From positions 7,602,001-7,666,000 of the forward strand of contig NZ_CP029425.2 of assembly GCF_002278135.3 (NCBI RefSeq): a stretch of 64,000 bases of DNA, read 5' to 3'. Shown one piece after another: positions 63,373-64,000 of the stretch. A program made the translations under genes and the position numbers. The notes beneath the pieces were generated by a model. That model worked only from the letters and a program-made list of their open reading frames with translations, ran no database searches and was not told the origin of the DNA. This DNA is from Bradyrhizobium ottawaense (GTDB lineage: Bacteria > Pseudomonadota > Alphaproteobacteria > Rhizobiales > Xanthobacteraceae). The number at the start of each line of letters is the position of its first letter. Positions within the stretch are counted from its first letter, which is position 1.

Positions 63373-63836
63373 GGGCCGCTCAGTCAAAAATCTGAAAAAC
63401 AACCCCATGCACAGTAGCCGGGGCGTCCGAAATCAATAGCTTACGCCGGCAGCCTCCGGCCCGTTTTGACTCGTCGGGCAAAACAAGGGCACAATGCTAT
63501 TATTCCGAAGTTCGGCATCCGAGCTTGGCAAGGCCGGAGCAAGCGCCTCGTCCTTCGAGACGACCGCTTCGCGGTCTCCTCAGGATGAGGCTTCACTGCA
63601 TCGGTGTCCGTTGAAACTGCTGCCGCGGACTCCGTCCTCATCCTGAGGGCCCGCCGGAGGCGGGCGTCTCGAAGGATGGGCCGCAGGCGAGGTTCGCCGT
63701 CGCGCGGCTCTCCGGTCACGAAACTTTCCCAATCGCACGACTTTCGTCATCGCATGATTTTGCGCATCCGCACGACAATCTGCGGTGATCGACGACGCGC
63801 GCGCCGAAAAAGCATCAAAACATGACGATTATCATA
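63373..63836. other. Intergenic, contains a large palindromic repeat
   Basis: No gene is supported in these 460 bases. The centre is a large imperfect palindrome described separately. Confidence 0.5.
63549..63679. repeat. Large dispersed palindromic repeat
   Basis: TCGTCCTTCGAGACG (left) mirrors CGTCTCGAAGGAT (right), with inner arms CCTCAGGATGAGG and CCTCATCCTGAGG. The arms are separated by more variable DNA. The type is abundant in Bradyrhizobium intergenic regions. Confidence 0.75.
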
Positions 63837-64000
63837 TCAATTAGCCCAAAACGCTGGCAGCGAGCGCCGCACAAATTCGTGAACGTCATGGGCTGACGCG
63901 TCAGCAGCGCAAATATGCATTGCCGGAGATTGCGACGCTTCATTGTCGCGCGCGAATTGGCTGACTAGATCGACGTAAGCGATCGAGCGAGCAAGGGGAT
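63837..64000 (-). CDS. Possible C-terminal part of a gene entering from the right
   Basis: A minus-strand frame open to the window edge reads LARSIAYVDLVSQFARDNEA, SQSPAMHICAADASAHDVHE and FVRRSLPAFWAN, ending at 63837. Composition is protein-like, but no family is recognised and the frame is short, so it may be chance. Confidence 0.3.
   Translation of the reverse strand, partial: PLARSIAYVDLVSQFARDNEASQSPAMHICAADASAHDVHEFVRRSLPAFWAN

Noticed and set aside
61837..63408. A 523-codon minus-strand frame opposite the second chemoreceptor
   Set aside because: Same GC-shadow effect; the plus strand carries the MCP hairpin tip.
1..64000. CRISPR array
   Set aside because: No regularly spaced direct repeats were seen at any position; the repeats present are palindromic intergenic elements or IS copies.

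Overview
The window reads as an alphaproteobacterial chromosome, most likely Bradyrhizobium. The right end (about 55.3-64 kb) is high-GC core genome in the order yebC, ruvC, ruvA, ruvB, metallophosphoesterase, ybgC, with the palindromic intergenic repeats common in that genus. The left 55 kb is a mobile island. It carries rhizobial-type tra/trb conjugation genes, a bradavidin-like protein, a DUF3551 remnant, many insertion sequences and many broken genes. No nod, nif or fix genes are visible, so a symbiosis island is plausible but not shown.

Layout. 0-1.3 kb: IS256 and IS481 debris. 1.3-12.5 kb: a conjugation block on the minus strand (RlxS/VirD2-type relaxase, TraG coupling protein, ribbon-helix-helix protein, MFS transporter, trbB-C-D-E-J-K), ending in a trbL of only about 80 codons. 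13.8-20.4 kb: one operon of a flavin monooxygenase (NtaA/EmoA type) and a complete peptide-type ABC importer, followed upstream by an MFS pseudogene. 24.7 kb: a tRNA-Ile(CAT) gene abutting an integrase C-terminal remnant cut by an IS630 copy. 25-35 kb: an IS graveyard (two inverted IS630 copies, an IS110 nested in an IS3, an IS5, a second IS3) that also holds the avidin gene. 35.5-39.9 kb: a Crp/Fnr gene with one stop codon, a cupredoxin, a DoxX-like membrane protein and a di-heme peroxidase. 40.3-45 kb: an IS5, a PAS-GGDEF-EAL signalling protein and a Flp pilin. 46.6-52.1 kb: small hypothetical genes, including a translationally coupled trio, and an IS110. 53.4-55.25 kb: a large serine recombinase with a small overlapping upstream gene. 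55.2-63.4 kb: core genome, with two tandem soluble chemoreceptors.

The main observation is the island boundary. The 3' end of the serine recombinase runs into the first about 30 codons of ybgC (Tol-Pal operon acyl-CoA thioesterase), read on the opposite strand, where ybgC stops abruptly after its conserved YYEDTDFS motif. The simplest reading is that the element is inserted inside ybgC, separating the ruv side from the expected tolQRAB-pal side, which should lie beyond the left edge. The truncated trb operon suggests the element may no longer transfer unaided.

Small genes found by direct reading include the Flp pilin, a 24-residue membrane peptide in the coupled trio, a 53-residue membrane protein beside the di-heme peroxidase, and the ybgC remnant itself.
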